Origin: Chloroflexota bacterium
Lineage (GTDB): Bacteria; Chloroflexota; UBA6077; FW602-bin22; CADDYW01
Assembly: GCA_902810745.1 (NCBI GenBank)
Contig: CADDYW010000009.1
Span: 1 to 64,000 of the forward strand
Direction: 5' to 3'
Length of the DNA: 64,000 nt
Positions 34,325 to 44,249 of the stretch are shown one piece after another (position 1 is the stretch's first letter; each line of letters begins with the position of its first letter). The notes below the pieces were generated by a model. That model was given only the letters and a program-made list of their open reading frames with translations, was not told where the DNA came from and did no database searches. Both the position numbers and the translations under genes were made by a program.

Positions 34325-36283
34325 TCAGACTCGCTGAGCATCGAGCTGCATCGAGGACGTCCGAAAGAGGACGCGCGAAACGATCAGATCCTGCTGGTCG
34401 GCGCGGATGATTCCAGCCGTGCCGTCGTGGCTGGGCTCGTAGAGGAAGATCCCTTCCACGATCAGCAGGTCGGTCCATTCGCCCGCCTCGTCGTGCGATA
34501 AACCGTGCTGGTCAGCCACGGCAGCCTGGAAAACTGATCGTGACACGGCAGGCCGACTGACCAGCATTGCGGCCAACCGGCGAATCAGAGCGTCCCTGAC
34601 GGCAAGGAGCTCCGCCACGCGGCGATTTTCACGGTTGAGCCGCGCTACCGTCGTCGCGCCTCCGGTCTTCAGATTGGGAATCTGCTCGAGGGAGATGTAT
34701 CCACGCTCCTGCGCAAGAGCGATCGCCAGCTTTGCGTCCTGTCTGGTCATCACCGGAACCATCACTGATCCACCGCCAAAGCTGGCCGTGATGCGGTTCA
34801 GAAGCTGGGACAGCGCCATCCAGCCGAAGTGCGGATGACGGTCGAGAAAGTTCGCAAGGCGAATGACCGTAAATTCCGCGGCCTGCTCAAGGCGACTCCG
34901 ATCCGCCTCTTCGTCGGGATGCGCCACGTCGTCCCACGCCCCGGGGGCTTGCCGAAGCAGGGTGACGGTAACGCCTTCTTTCCGAAAGTGCGGTACCTGC
35001 TCGGCCAGGAGCAAGCCCGCGTCAGTAAACCACGTCAACCAGTTCTTGGCCTGCACGTCGGTCAGATGGAGCTGCGGATCATTGATCAGCCGATCGATGA
35101 CGACCCCGAATGCCAGACCGCGGCCCGCGAGCGGCACGATCTCGCCAACGCGGGCGCGGATGGCCTGAGCGCGTTTCACCAGCGGGTGACTCGTGTTCAG
35201 GTAGAAACGACGGGCGATGCGCGTGGGATCGCCAGGATCGTCCACGATCTCTTCGCGGATAACCTGAGTTTCCTTGGCGTGCGAAAGCCAGGCTAGCTGC
35301 TCTTCACGGGTCTGGCCAAACACGCCGGTTTCGTCGAGGAAACCGAGGAATCGTACGAACGTGATGAACGACCAGGAGCGTGCCTCGAGGTATCGAGCCA
35401 GGTGGATCGCGAGTGCCTCCAGACGACTGACATCGTTTCCAACCGGCATTCCCGCGGTGTCGGCATCGTGCCCGGCACTGGGGGAGGTGTCGTGGAGGTC
35501 GCGGTCGTTGCCGCCGTTTGACGTGCCCGCGGTTATCCCCAGCATCTCGTCAATCCAGGAAAAACCAGTAGCGTTCTGGACAAGCAGGTGATTTGTCGCG
35601 CCCCGTACGCCCCAGACGTAGACGCGCTTGTGACGACGCAGCAGCGTTTCCACGACAGCCAGGTATCCCCCATCACCCGTAACCAGAACGTAGCTATCCA
35701 CGTCCGCGTATTCGTCGGATTCGAGGACGTCGCGAATCGCGTCGCTCAGCTTGAGGTCGGCGTTGTTGCGCCCGGGAAGGTTGTAATCGACCTGGTACCG
35801 AAGCTTGAGGTACTCCTTGACCTGCCCGGCTGGAAGACGCTCCCAATCGGCGACGGCGAGCGCCGTTTTGATCCATCCGATCTCTTCGGCGGCGGACCGT
35901 AGCTTGAGGGCCAGCGCTCCTGGCTCGATCTTCCGACGCTCCTGTGCCTGGACGTCCGGTGGCAGCGCCCGGATCAGCTCGCTCAACGCGATGTAGACAT
36001 TTTCGTGGTCGACAAACAGCGCTACGACGTGGGTGTCGTCGGACCCGTGCGGTTGGGATGCACGTGGGAGATGGTTAGCCGACCAGAGCAGCTCGTCGGT
36101 CTGGGCGTCGTTGAGCGAGAGGGCTCGGGCCAGGTCCAGCACGAGCTGGCGCTCGAGATCCAGGCTCTCTCCCCGCTCGATTCGGTCGATCGTTAGAGGA
36201 TCCAGCCCCACGGCTTGCGCGAGCGCCGTTGTCGTCGTTCCAGCACTCTTTCGCAAACGGGCCAGGGTCTCCCCGAACTCCAC
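34325..36283 (-). CDS. XRE helix-turn-helix - NYN nuclease-like - winged-helix protein
   Basis: About 652 residues with three parts. (1) XRE/Cro helix-turn-helix, roughly residues 5-60 (LARLRKSAGTTTTALAQAVGLDPLTIDRIERGE). (2) NYN/LabA-like PIN-fold domain, about 85-250: VALFVDHENVYIAL, NNADLKLSDAIRDVL and YVLVTGDGGYLAVVETLLRRHKRVYVWG. The usual (S/T)GDxD is TGDGG, so one acidic residue is missing. (3) Two related helical modules, LAIHLARYLEARSWSFITFVRFLGFL and TVIRLANFLDRHPHFGWMALSQLL, resembling winged-helix/LOTUS-type RNA-binding repeats. GTG 36283 has GGGAGG upstream. It is likely an RNA- or DNA-directed regulator or nuclease; the target is unknown. Confidence 0.7.
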   Translation of the reverse strand: MEFGETLARLRKSAGTTTTALAQAVGLDPLTIDRIERGESLDLERQLVLDLARALSLNDAQTDELLWSANHLPRASQPHGSDDTHVVALFVDHENVYIALSELIRALPPDVQAQERRKIEPGALALKLRSAAEEIGWIKTALAVADWERLPAGQVKEYLKLRYQVDYNLPGRNNADLKLSDAIRDVLESDEYADVDSYVLVTGDGGYLAVVETLLRRHKRVYVWGVRGATNHLLVQNATGFSWIDEMLGITAGTSNGGNDRDLHDTSPSAGHDADTAGMPVGNDVSRLEALAIHLARYLEARSWSFITFVRFLGFLDETGVFGQTREEQLAWLSHAKETQVIREEIVDDPGDPTRIARRFYLNTSHPLVKRAQAIRARVGEIVPLAGRGLAFGVVIDRLINDPQLHLTDVQAKNWLTWFTDAGLLLAEQVPHFRKEGVTVTLLRQAPGAWDDVAHPDEEADRSRLEQAAEFTVIRLANFLDRHPHFGWMALSQLLNRITASFGGGSVMVPVMTRQDAKLAIALAQERGYISLEQIPNLKTGGATTVARLNRENRRVAELLAVRDALIRRLAAMLVSRPAVSRSVFQAAVADQHGLSHDEAGEWTDLLIVEGIFLYEPSHDGTAGIIRADQQDLIVSRVLFRTSSMQLDAQRV

Positions 36284-36338
36284 GACACTACCTCCCAAAC
36301 AGTGGCACCTGATACCAGCCCGTCACGAGTTTGCGCTC

Positions 36339-36344
36339 ACTATA
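36339..36344 (-). promoter_or_regulatory. Extended -10 promoter for the XRE-NYN gene
   Basis: On the minus strand TGCTATAGT has an extended -10 (TG-C-TATAGT); a TGGACA-like -35 lies 19 bp away, which is long. It is about 55 bases before the chosen GTG start. Confidence 0.4.
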
Positions 36345-36534
36345 GCATCGCTCGCTCGAGCTTGTCCATCACGGGGGGCCACCCCACGCGCCTCTGCGGA
36401 TGGCGCCGCGCAACTACGAGCAGCAGGAGGTTGTGCACGGTTCTCGTGCGACACCCCGGCACCCCCGCCCTGGAACTCGACTAGATTATAGTGAAGCTCA
36501 CTCACCGTGGCACAACAAGTTTCTTGCCAGCGCG

Positions 36535-36563
36535 TTGAGGCTGACCGGAGCGTGCCGTATAAT
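36535..36563 (+). promoter_or_regulatory. Promoter of purC-purS
   Basis: TTGAGG at 36535 and a perfect TATAAT at 36558 are 17 bp apart. Transcription would start near 36570, a few bases before the ribosome-binding site of purC (GAGGAG at 36572), so the leader is very short. Confidence 0.65.
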
Positions 36564-36582
36564 TGGACGGCGAGGAGACCAC

Positions 36583-37488
36583 GTGAGCACCGACCTGGTA
36601 ATCGAAACGCACTGTGACAAGCTCCCCCTGCTGTTTCGCGGAAAGGTGCGCGATATCTACGATCTGGGAGACCGGCTTCTCCTGGTCGCGACCGACCGCA
36701 TCTCCGCGTTCGACGTTGTTCTGCCGACGCCGATCCCACACAAAGGCGTCGTCCTCACGCAGCTGAGCGCGTTCTGGTTCCGACGGACGTCGTCTATCAT
36801 CCGCAACCACCTGATCAGCACCGATCTGCAGACATTTCCGTCAGCCGCACGCGAATATGCTGACCAGCTGGCTGGTCGCTCGATGCTGGTGCAAAAGGCT
36901 CATCGTCTCGACGTGGAGTGCGTTGTTCGAGGATACCTCGCTGGATCGGCGTGGGCCGAGTATCGGGCAACCGGCACGGTTTGTGGTCAGGCGCTGCCAG
37001 CCGGTCTCGCCTGGAACGAGCGTTTGCCGCAGCCGATCTTTACTCCCGCGACGAAGGCGGCAAGCGGACACGATCAGAACATCAGCGTCGACCGAATGAG
37101 CGATCTGATCGGGCAGGATCTGACGCGTCGAATCGTCGAGATCTCGCTGCGGATCTACCGCGACGCGCATAGCTACGCTCTCACTCGCGGGCTGATCCTG
37201 GCCGATACGAAGCTCGAGTTTGGCCTGGTCGATGGCGAGCTGATGCTCATCGATGAGCTACTGACCCCGGACTCATCGCGGTACTGGGACGCCGAGCTGT
37301 ACGAGCCGGGGCGTGATCAACCGAGCTTCGACAAGCAGTTCGTCCGCGATTGGCTCGAGTCGATCGCCTGGAACAAGGAGCCTCCCGCGCCGGTGATCCC
37401 GCCAGACGTCGTCGAGCGCACCAGCCAGAAGTACCGTGACGCGTACCGTCGCCTGGTTGGAGCTCCACTCCCCGGGAGCTCGACGTGA
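36583..37488 (+). CDS. purC: SAICAR synthetase (PurC)
   Basis: A 301-residue enzyme that joins CAIR and aspartate with ATP in purine synthesis. The ATP-grasp-like opening is LLFRGKVRDIYDLGDRLLLVATDRISAFD; ECVVRGYLAGSAWAEY and the SAICAR signature LILADTKLEFGL.. LMLIDELLTPDSSRYW follow. It belongs to the longer form of PurC common in many bacteria. The GTG start has GAGGAG five bases upstream. The end overlaps purS by four bases (GTGA). Confidence 0.95.
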   Translation: MSTDLVIETHCDKLPLLFRGKVRDIYDLGDRLLLVATDRISAFDVVLPTPIPHKGVVLTQLSAFWFRRTSSIIRNHLISTDLQTFPSAAREYADQLAGRSMLVQKAHRLDVECVVRGYLAGSAWAEYRATGTVCGQALPAGLAWNERLPQPIFTPATKAASGHDQNISVDRMSDLIGQDLTRRIVEISLRIYRDAHSYALTRGLILADTKLEFGLVDGELMLIDELLTPDSSRYWDAELYEPGRDQPSFDKQFVRDWLESIAWNKEPPAPVIPPDVVERTSQKYRDAYRRLVGAPLPGSST

Positions 37489-37748
37489 AGAAGTGGGTCG
37501 CCCGCGTCCGGGTGGTACTGAAGCCCGCGGTCAACGATCCGCAGGGACTGGCGATTCGAGGTGGGCTTCGTCAGCTCGGCTTTACCGACGTCGAGAGCGT
37601 TCGCGCTGGAAAGGTCTTCGAGATCCGGTTCGGTGCCGCCGATCAGGCCACGGCTGACACGCTGGTCGCGGAGATGTGCCGCCGACTCCTGGCAAATCCT
37701 GTCATCGAAGATTACTCATACGAGGTCACGCCGGCTCCGGGCGACTGA
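37485..37748 (+). CDS. purS: PurS subunit of FGAM synthase
   Basis: An 87-residue protein with the PurS fold (ARVRVVLKPAVNDPQG..LRQLGFTDVESVRAGKVFEIRFGA). It is the small structural subunit of the three-part formylglycinamidine ribonucleotide synthase, which needs PurQ and PurL. Neither purQ nor purL follows here, because the next genes are histidine genes on the other strand. GTG start; translationally coupled to purC by a four-base overlap. Confidence 0.92.
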   Translation: MKKWVARVRVVLKPAVNDPQGLAIRGGLRQLGFTDVESVRAGKVFEIRFGAADQATADTLVAEMCRRLLANPVIEDYSYEVTPAPGD

Positions 37749-37813
37749 GGAGCGAGCGTCTTCGCAATGGAGATAGCTGGGGACCAAACCCCGACTGCTC
37801 TCCTGGTACGGCC

Positions 37814-38419
37814 TCAGGTTAGCGTGCCCTTGGTGCTTGGCACTGAATTGCCAAGGCGCTCGTCACGGCGGGTCGCCGCGTCGAGGGCCCGTGCGAAGGC
37901 TTTATACAGGGCCTCGGCACGATGGTGGCCGTTCTGGCCGGCAAGCACCCGCGCGTGCAGCGTCAGTCGGGCTTCGACCGCGAACGAGACCAGCATGTGA
38001 CGGACCAGATCCGAGTCCAGCGATCCCAGCATCGGCTCGGTGATCGGCGCATCTACCTCGCCGTGGCCACGCCCGCTGACGTCCACGACGGCGAGTGCCA
38101 GGGCCTCGTCGAGGGGGGCGTAGGCGTGAGCGATGCGAACGATGCCCCGTCGGTCGCCAAGTGCCTGGTCGAAGGCTCTCCCCAGCAAGATCGCCACGTC
38201 CTCCGCGGTGTGATGCGAGTCGACGTGGAGGTCGCCCTCGGCTTTGATCCTCAGGTCGAACAGACCGTGACGGGCCACGGCATCCCAGAGGTGATCCAGG
38301 AAGCCAATACCGGTGCTGATCTCGGCGATGCCAGTCCCGTCGACGTCGACGTCGACTGCGATACGCGTCTCGCGCGTCTGACGTTCCAGGTGGGCGCGGC
38401 GCGCGCTCGGAGTGATCAT
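37814..38419 (-). CDS. hisB: Imidazoleglycerol-phosphate dehydratase
   Basis: A 201-residue IGPD, the single-domain form that dehydrates imidazoleglycerol phosphate in histidine synthesis. Manganese-binding His motifs are visible: [44 protein letters not shown] and [19 protein letters not shown]. The start ATG overlaps the hisC stop codon (ATGA), which decides the start against a longer spurious frame. Last gene of hisD-hisC-hisB. Confidence 0.95.
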   Translation of the reverse strand: MITPSARRAHLERQTRETRIAVDVDVDGTGIAEISTGIGFLDHLWDAVARHGLFDLRIKAEGDLHVDSHHTAEDVAILLGRAFDQALGDRRGIVRIAHAYAPLDEALALAVVDVSGRGHGEVDAPITEPMLGSLDSDLVRHMLVSFAVEARLTLHARVLAGQNGHHRAEALYKAFARALDAATRRDERLGNSVPSTKGTLT

Positions 38420-39516
38420 GCGATCTCCCGAAGGGTCGCGAGGAGCCGGTCGGTCTGATCGGGACGGCCGATCGAGATCCGCAGACAGTTCTCCAGACGC
38501 GGGCTGTCGTAGCGCCGAACGAGAATTGCACGCTGCGCCAGCCGCGCCTGTACGTCGGCTGCAGAGCGACCGACGACCTCGCACAGAATGAAGTTCGCGT
38601 CGGACGGGTACGGCACGAGGAAACCAGTCCCGGCAAGCCCATCGGCCAGACGCTGACGCTCGGTGAGGATACGTTCCACGTTCGACCTCAGGTAATCGAG
38701 ATCGTCGAGGGATGCGATACCGGCCACCTCCGCTGCCTGACTGACGCTGTACGGGGGCTTCAGGCTCAACGCGATCGGCAGCAGATCCTCGGGAAAGATC
38801 CCGTAGCCGAGGCGGAGACCGGCGAGGCCAGCCCACTTGCTGAAGGTCCGAAGCACGATCAGATTCTGTGCACCCGCCTTGAGAAGCTCGACGGCTGACT
38901 GGCCGTGGAACTCGAAGTAGGCTTCGTCGACGACGACGAGCACGTCCATGTCCAGCACGCGCCGGATGATTGCGCTCGGCGTTGCATTTCCCGTTGGATT
39001 GTTCGGGGAGGCGAGAAATAGCACCTTGGTCCGCGCGTCGATCTTCGCAGCGAGCAGATCCGGGTCGATCTCGAAGTGCGGCCCGCGTGGCACGAGCTCA
39101 TACTGTGCTCCGACGGCCTGGGCGGCGGTTGCGTAGTAGCCGAAGGTCGGCCCGGCGCTGATGACCCGGTCTCCAGGCTCGACGCACATCCGCAGCACCA
39201 GCTCGATCAGCTCATCCGATCCATTGCCGACGACGATCTGATCCGGATCCACCCCAACGTAGCGTCCCAGGCGGTCGCGAAGCGCGCGGTGCAGCGGATC
39301 CGGGTAGACGTGATACCAGGCGAAGGAGGCGAGCGCCTCGCGCACGAGCGGCGAGCAGCCATAGGGATTCTCGTTCTGATCCAGCTTCAGTACGTCGCGT
39401 GGATCTACTCCGAGAGATCGGGCAAACTCCTCGAGCGGCTCGGGTGCCGGGTATGCCTCGATGTTCGTCACGTCGTGGCGAAGGAGGTGTCGGACTCCCG
39501 GGCGAATCTGTGCCAT
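38416..39516 (-). CDS. hisC: Histidinol-phosphate aminotransferase
   Basis: A 366-residue PLP-dependent, fold-type I aminotransferase that converts imidazole-acetol phosphate to histidinol phosphate. [13 protein letters not shown] opens the active-site arm; [25 protein letters not shown] and the Schiff-base lysine region [22 protein letters not shown] are all intact. It follows hisD by 7 bp and overlaps hisB by four bases. Confidence 0.95.
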   Translation of the reverse strand: MAQIRPGVRHLLRHDVTNIEAYPAPEPLEEFARSLGVDPRDVLKLDQNENPYGCSPLVREALASFAWYHVYPDPLHRALRDRLGRYVGVDPDQIVVGNGSDELIELVLRMCVEPGDRVISAGPTFGYYATAAQAVGAQYELVPRGPHFEIDPDLLAAKIDARTKVLFLASPNNPTGNATPSAIIRRVLDMDVLVVVDEAYFEFHGQSAVELLKAGAQNLIVLRTFSKWAGLAGLRLGYGIFPEDLLPIALSLKPPYSVSQAAEVAGIASLDDLDYLRSNVERILTERQRLADGLAGTGFLVPYPSDANFILCEVVGRSAADVQARLAQRAILVRRYDSPRLENCLRISIGRPDQTDRLLATLREIA

Positions 39517-39523
39517 GCGTCCC

Positions 39524-40858
39524 TCAGTCAGCCCCCTGCCGCAAGCGGATCGCAGCGGCGTGCGCGTGCAGCCCCTCGGCCTCCGCCAGGGTCACCGCGG
39601 CCGGAGCGACCTCTCGGAAGAGCCCTGGCGAGACGTCGAAGATGCTCGACAGCTTGAGAAAATCGTAGACCGAAAGCGGCGAGGCGAACCGAGCCGTCCC
39701 GCCGGTGGGCATAACGTGGCTCGGGCCGGCGGTGTAATCGCCAATGGCCTCGATCGATCGCTCGCCCAGGAAGATGCCACCGGCGTTACGGATGCGCGGC
39801 AGATACGACCAGGGATCACGAAGCATCAGACAGAGGTGCTCCGGCGCGAACTCGTTCGCTAGCTCGAGTGCCATCTCGATGCTGGGAACGACGATAGCTC
39901 CCCCGTTGGTCTGGATAGACTCGGAGATAATCTGGCGTCGTGGAAGTGCTGAAACCTGCCGCTCGACCTCCCGCGCCGTGGCCTGGGCTACCCCGAGGCG
40001 ATCCGTGATGAGGATGGCCGTCGCCATCGGATCGTGCTCGGCCTGTGCCAGCAGATCTGCCGCGAGCGCGGCGGGCGCCGCGCCGTCGTCGGCGACGAGG
40101 AGAGTCTCGGTCGGGCCCGCGACCTGATCGATCCCCACGATTCCAAAGACCTGTCTCTTGGCGAGCGCGACGAAGATGTTCCCTGGCCCGACGATCTTGT
40201 CGACGCGTGGAATCGACTCCGTCCCAAATGCCATGGCAGCGATGGCCTGGGCGCCGCCCACCTGAAAGACGCGGTCGATGCCGGCAGCCCGCGCGGCGAT
40301 GAGAACCGCCGTTTGCAGAGAACCGTCCGACGCGGGCGGGGTACAGAGGACCACGTTTTCGACACCAGCGACCCTCGCTGGAACCGCGGTCATCAGCACC
40401 GTGGACGGGTAGACTGCTCGACCCCCGGGCGCGTACACCCCGACACTGCGCAGTGGTCGGAACACCTGCCCCAAGGTACTATCGCCGTCGAAGTCGATCC
40501 AGCTTCGCGGAAGCGAGCGCTCGTGGAAACGGCGGATCCGGGCTGCCGCCAGCTCCATGGCCTCGCGCAGGGGCCGTGGCGCCTCTTCCCAGGCGCGGTC
40601 GATAACTGACGACGGTACCTCGATGGATTCGGGGCAGGAGTGGTCGAATGCGAGGCCGAAGCGGCGCAGTGCCAAGTCTCCGTCTGCCTGGACCGCGGCG
40701 ATGATCTCGCGCACCACGGCCTCGGCGCCGAGATCTCTGCCGAATACTTCGCGAATGCGCTCCCGAATCCGGTCGGGTAGTGCGATCTCGCCTGGTGGCT
40801 TGCGGCGAAGGATCGTCGCACGCGCAGTAGGGATGTCGTCGACAATGCGGAGAAGCAT
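39524..40858 (-). CDS. hisD: Histidinol dehydrogenase
   Basis: A 444-residue zinc enzyme that makes the last two oxidations to histidine. [22 protein letters not shown] (NAD-binding), [50 protein letters not shown] (catalytic region) and APEHLCLM with [11 protein letters not shown] are all present. First gene of hisD-hisC-hisB. The upstream gap to the divergent hisS is 88 bp and holds a TTGAAT-N17-TATGAG match that would put the start of the transcript close to the ATG. Confidence 0.95.
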   Translation of the reverse strand: MLLRIVDDIPTARATILRRKPPGEIALPDRIRERIREVFGRDLGAEAVVREIIAAVQADGDLALRRFGLAFDHSCPESIEVPSSVIDRAWEEAPRPLREAMELAAARIRRFHERSLPRSWIDFDGDSTLGQVFRPLRSVGVYAPGGRAVYPSTVLMTAVPARVAGVENVVLCTPPASDGSLQTAVLIAARAAGIDRVFQVGGAQAIAAMAFGTESIPRVDKIVGPGNIFVALAKRQVFGIVGIDQVAGPTETLLVADDGAAPAALAADLLAQAEHDPMATAILITDRLGVAQATAREVERQVSALPRRQIISESIQTNGGAIVVPSIEMALELANEFAPEHLCLMLRDPWSYLPRIRNAGGIFLGERSIEAIGDYTAGPSHVMPTGGTARFASPLSVYDFLKLSSIFDVSPGLFREVAPAAVTLAEAEGLHAHAAAIRLRQGAD

Positions 40859-40903
40859 AGCTCATATGCTAGCACACATCGGAATTCAAGGCTATCCCCA
40901 TGG

Positions 40904-40909
40904 TATAAT
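40904..40909 (+). promoter_or_regulatory. Extended -10 promoter of hisS
   Basis: CATGGTATAAT, the same extended -10 string as in front of yebC, about 38 bases before the hisS start. No convincing -35. Confidence 0.6.
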
Positions 40910-40946
40910 TTCGCCATCCCAACGACCAATCGGAGACAGGAGAACG

Positions 40947-42293
40947 ATGAAGCCGACGCCGCAGGTTCTCAAAGGCATGCGCGACTTTCTTCCTCAGCGG
41001 ATGATCCTGCGGCATTACGTCATCGACGAGATTCGCCGTGTCTTCGAACGGTTCGGCTTCGAGCCGCTTCAGACTCCCACGATCGAGTACGCCGAGACAC
41101 TCGAGGGGAAGTTCGGCGAAGAGGCAGACAAGCTGATCTACCAGTTCGAGGACCGCGGCGGTCGACACGTTGGCCTGCGCTACGATCTGACTGTGCCGCT
41201 GGCACGCGTGGTCTCGATGTATCCCGAGCTGGTCAAGCCGTTCAAACGCTACCAGATCGCGCCGGTCTGGCGGGCCGAGCGGCCGCAGAAGGGACGCTAC
41301 CGCGAGTTCTATCAGTGTGACGTCGATATTGTCGGCAGCAGCAGCACTCTCGCCGACGCGGAAGTCGTGAGTGTCGCCTACCACGCGCTGCGCCAGCTTG
41401 GATTCAACCATTTCGAGATTCTGATCAACAACCGCAAGATCCTCCAGGGCATGGCTGCGAAGACCGGAATTCCCCCGGAGCAGGCCACACTTGTCTGGCG
41501 CGCGGTCGACAAGTGGGATAAGATTGGCCCGGAGGGCGTCCGAACCGAGCTGGCCTCAGTGGGTTTGAGCGCCGAGACGATCCGTGCCCTGTTCGACCTT
41601 CTGGCTGCCGAGCACGAAGGGTCATCTGTGCTCAGCGGCGTCTCCGCCCGCCTCGCGGATGTCCCGATCGCGATGGAGGGAATCCGGGAGCTAGAGGCGG
41701 TTCTCGAGCACCTGCGACTTTCCGACATTCCCCCGGAGTTTTACCGCGTCGACCTGCACATGGTGCGCGGGCTCGACTATTACACGGGACCCATCTTTGA
41801 GATCGTCGTTCGTGAGCCACGTATCGGCAGCATCGCGGGCGGTGGTCGGTACGATCAGCTTGTCGGGCTTGTCGGACCGGCCAATTATCCAGCGGTCGGC
41901 ATTTCGCTCGGGCTCGATCGCCTGATCGACGTGATTGACGAGCTGGGGATGGCTCCCCCCGACGTTCGGAACACGGTGACCGAGGTGCTGGTGACCGTCT
42001 TCGATTCGGAGCACCTTGGCACGTCGCTCACCATTGCATCGAGCTTGCGGGCGGCTGGAATAAACACCGAGGTCTATCTGGAGCCCGGGAAGCTGGAGCG
42101 CCAGCTCCGCTACGCCAGTCGAAAGAACATTCCACTCGTCGTCATCATCGGGCCCGAGGAAGCACGACACGGAACGGCCATTGTTCGCAACATGGTCACC
42201 GGTCGGCAGGAGCAGGTCGAGCACGGGGCATTGCTCAGTGCCATCCAATCGGAGATCGAGACGGCACTCCTCCCCTCGATGGCCTCGCGTTAA
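40947..42293 (+). CDS. hisS: Histidyl-tRNA synthetase
   Basis: A 448-residue class II synthetase. Motif 1 region GMRDFLPQRMILRHYVIDEIRRVFERFGF, motif 2 APVWRAERPQKGRYREFYQCDVDIVG, histidine-binding RGLDYYTGPIFE and motif 3 YPAVGISLGLDRLIDVI are present, followed by the anticodon-binding domain (VLVTVFDSEHLGTSLTIASSLR). ATG 40947 is preceded by ACAGGAGAACG; the upstream open frame is non-coding. Lies back to back with the hisD-hisC-hisB operon, so histidine synthesis and charging are physically linked. Confidence 0.96.
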   Translation: MKPTPQVLKGMRDFLPQRMILRHYVIDEIRRVFERFGFEPLQTPTIEYAETLEGKFGEEADKLIYQFEDRGGRHVGLRYDLTVPLARVVSMYPELVKPFKRYQIAPVWRAERPQKGRYREFYQCDVDIVGSSSTLADAEVVSVAYHALRQLGFNHFEILINNRKILQGMAAKTGIPPEQATLVWRAVDKWDKIGPEGVRTELASVGLSAETIRALFDLLAAEHEGSSVLSGVSARLADVPIAMEGIRELEAVLEHLRLSDIPPEFYRVDLHMVRGLDYYTGPIFEIVVREPRIGSIAGGGRYDQLVGLVGPANYPAVGISLGLDRLIDVIDELGMAPPDVRNTVTEVLVTVFDSEHLGTSLTIASSLRAAGINTEVYLEPGKLERQLRYASRKNIPLVVIIGPEEARHGTAIVRNMVTGRQEQVEHGALLSAIQSEIETALLPSMASR

Positions 42294-42388
42294 TCAACTG
42301 TGCGATTGACAAAGCGGTCGTAGCTCGCTAGGATGCCCTACGAGTAAGGCCGTCCGGTGACGTGGCCCGACCCCGCGGAGGTGGCTGG

Positions 42389-43543
42389 TTGGAATGGGGG
42401 GTCGGTGGAGTGACGACAGTGGCCGGAGACTTCGAGGGACAGGCTGAGTCTGTTGTTGTGTCCACGGCGTTGGCCGCGGCTCAATCGCTGGCGGAAAAGC
42501 ATTACGAAGCGCTGCTCAAGCTCTACGCGCAGATTCGACAGGTACATCAGGCCCACCTCGTTCGTCTGCGCGATGTGGAAGGTCAGCTCCAGGAGATTTC
42601 GCGTAAGGCCGACATCATCCGTGCAAAGCCGGCCGACTCCCTCGATCAGCAGCAGGTGCTGGAGCTGGTCGAGCTCGAGGATCAGATTCAGCCGTTGCGC
42701 CAGCAGCAGCAATGGCTGGTGGATCAGCTTGCCCAGGAAGCGTGGGCCGGGCGCAAGATCCGAGCTGTGGCCCAGCAATCGGCGATGGCGGTGAACTTTC
42801 TGCGAGGCACAGTACGCGAGGGCACTAACGTGGCCGACGTGGCGGAGCTAGCCGGATTTCAGATCCTCCAGGCGAAGGAGGATGAGCGCCGCCGCCTGGC
42901 CCGTGACGTCCATGACGGCCCGGCCCAGGTGCTCGCGAACGCGGTGTTCGGGCTTGAATGGTGTAAGAGGGTTCTGGCACGTGACCCGACACAGCTGGAA
43001 GCCGAGCTCGAAAACATCGCGCACGATCTCCGGATCGGCCTCGACGACGTCCGCCAGTTCATCTACGACCTGAGTCCCGTGTCCTTCACCGAGGTGGAGT
43101 TCGCTGTCTCGCTCCGTCGGTATGTGCAGAAGTTCTCCGAGCGCACGGGGATTATCGCTAACCTCTCGATCGCTCCCGATCTGGACCGCATCCCGGGCCC
43201 GATCGAGATGGGCGTCTTCCGGATCATCCAGGAGGCGCTCCAGAACGTTCGAAAGCACAGTCACGCGTCGCGGGTGGACGTAGCGGTCGTGTGTGAGGAC
43301 TCTGCGCTGCGCGTCACGATTGAAGACGATGGGGTGGGATTCGATCGCTCGCTGACGCCGAGCGATGGTGTGCACTTTGGACTCGTAAGTATGAGCGAGA
43401 GAGCTCGGCTGCTGAACGGCGAGCTTGTTATCGACAGCGAGCCCAACGGGGGGACGAGAGTATCGTTGACAGTTCCGCTGAGTGAACCCAACCGCGACTT
43501 GAGCGAGCCTGGTGTGGTGACCGATTCTTTAGGCGAGTCGTGA
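42389..43543 (+). CDS. Cytoplasmic DegS-like sensor histidine kinase
   Basis: About 384 residues without a membrane segment. A long coiled-coil sensor region (about 1-170, rich in Gln/Leu/Glu) leads to the HisKA_3 block AKEDERRRLARDVHDGPAQVLANAVFG, whose His is phosphorylated, and to a HATPase domain with IIQEALQNVRKHSHASRVDV (N box), IEDDGVGFD and HFGLVSMSERARLLNGELVIDS (G boxes). This is the DegS/NarL-partner type. The start is uncertain: TTG 42389 (GGAGGT upstream) is chosen, GTG 42410 and GTG 42362 are alternatives. The response regulator follows 22 bp later. Confidence 0.88.
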   Translation: MEWGVGGVTTVAGDFEGQAESVVVSTALAAAQSLAEKHYEALLKLYAQIRQVHQAHLVRLRDVEGQLQEISRKADIIRAKPADSLDQQQVLELVELEDQIQPLRQQQQWLVDQLAQEAWAGRKIRAVAQQSAMAVNFLRGTVREGTNVADVAELAGFQILQAKEDERRRLARDVHDGPAQVLANAVFGLEWCKRVLARDPTQLEAELENIAHDLRIGLDDVRQFIYDLSPVSFTEVEFAVSLRRYVQKFSERTGIIANLSIAPDLDRIPGPIEMGVFRIIQEALQNVRKHSHASRVDVAVVCEDSALRVTIEDDGVGFDRSLTPSDGVHFGLVSMSERARLLNGELVIDSEPNGGTRVSLTVPLSEPNRDLSEPGVVTDSLGES

Positions 43544-43565
43544 AGATTTTGGGGGTGAGCAGGCT

Positions 43566-44249
43566 GTGGATAAGATTCGCGTTCTGATCGCGGACGACCA
43601 TCCGATCTTTCGTCAGGGGATCCGGAAGATACTCGAGGCCGAGCCAGACATCGAGGTCATCGCTGAAGTTGCCGACGGAAAGCAGGCAATCGGATTGTCC
43701 CGCGCCCTCGCGCCAGACGTCGTGCTGGTCGACATCCATATGCCAAACGGCGATGGCCTGGAAGTCGCGCGGACCGTCAAGCTACACCTCCCCCGAACCG
43801 CGGTTATCCTGCTCACTGCGTACGACGACGAGGAACAGCTCTTCCAGGCGATCAAGGTCGGCGCGGCTGCTTTCTTTCTGAAGGACGTGCGTCCCGAGGA
43901 GCTCCTCGACGGGATCCGTCGCGCCAGTGCAGGAGAGTACCTGATCAACGAGAGCGTTCTTACTCGCCCGCTCGTTGCGTCGCGGGTCCTCAAGCAGTTT
44001 CGCGACCTGAGCATGGTGGGCCAGGAGATTGAGCCCCTGTTCGTACCGCTCTCGGCTCGCGAGATCGAGGTACTCGATTACATTGCGCGTGGCAACAGCA
44101 ACAAGGAGATCGCGCGGGCGTTGAAAATCTCCGACCAGACGGTCAAGAATCACATTACGTCAATTCTGCGAAAGCTGGCCGTGAATGATCGCACTCAAGC
44201 CGTGGTCTACGCGCTTCGTCGTGGCTGGATCAAGATGCAGGAGCTGTAG
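43566..44249 (+). CDS. NarL/DegU-type response regulator
   Basis: A 227-residue regulator. The receiver domain has IRVLIADDHPIFRQGIRKIL (acidic pocket), DVVLVDIHMPNGDG (phospho-Asp in VDIHMP) and VILLTAYDDEEQLFQAIKVGAAAFFLKD (Lys). The C-terminal LuxR helix-turn-helix is LSAREIEVLDYIARGNSNKEIARALKISDQTVKNHITSILRKL. It is the obvious partner of the kinase just upstream. GTG start. Confidence 0.93.
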   Translation: MDKIRVLIADDHPIFRQGIRKILEAEPDIEVIAEVADGKQAIGLSRALAPDVVLVDIHMPNGDGLEVARTVKLHLPRTAVILLTAYDDEEQLFQAIKVGAAAFFLKDVRPEELLDGIRRASAGEYLINESVLTRPLVASRVLKQFRDLSMVGQEIEPLFVPLSAREIEVLDYIARGNSNKEIARALKISDQTVKNHITSILRKLAVNDRTQAVVYALRRGWIKMQEL

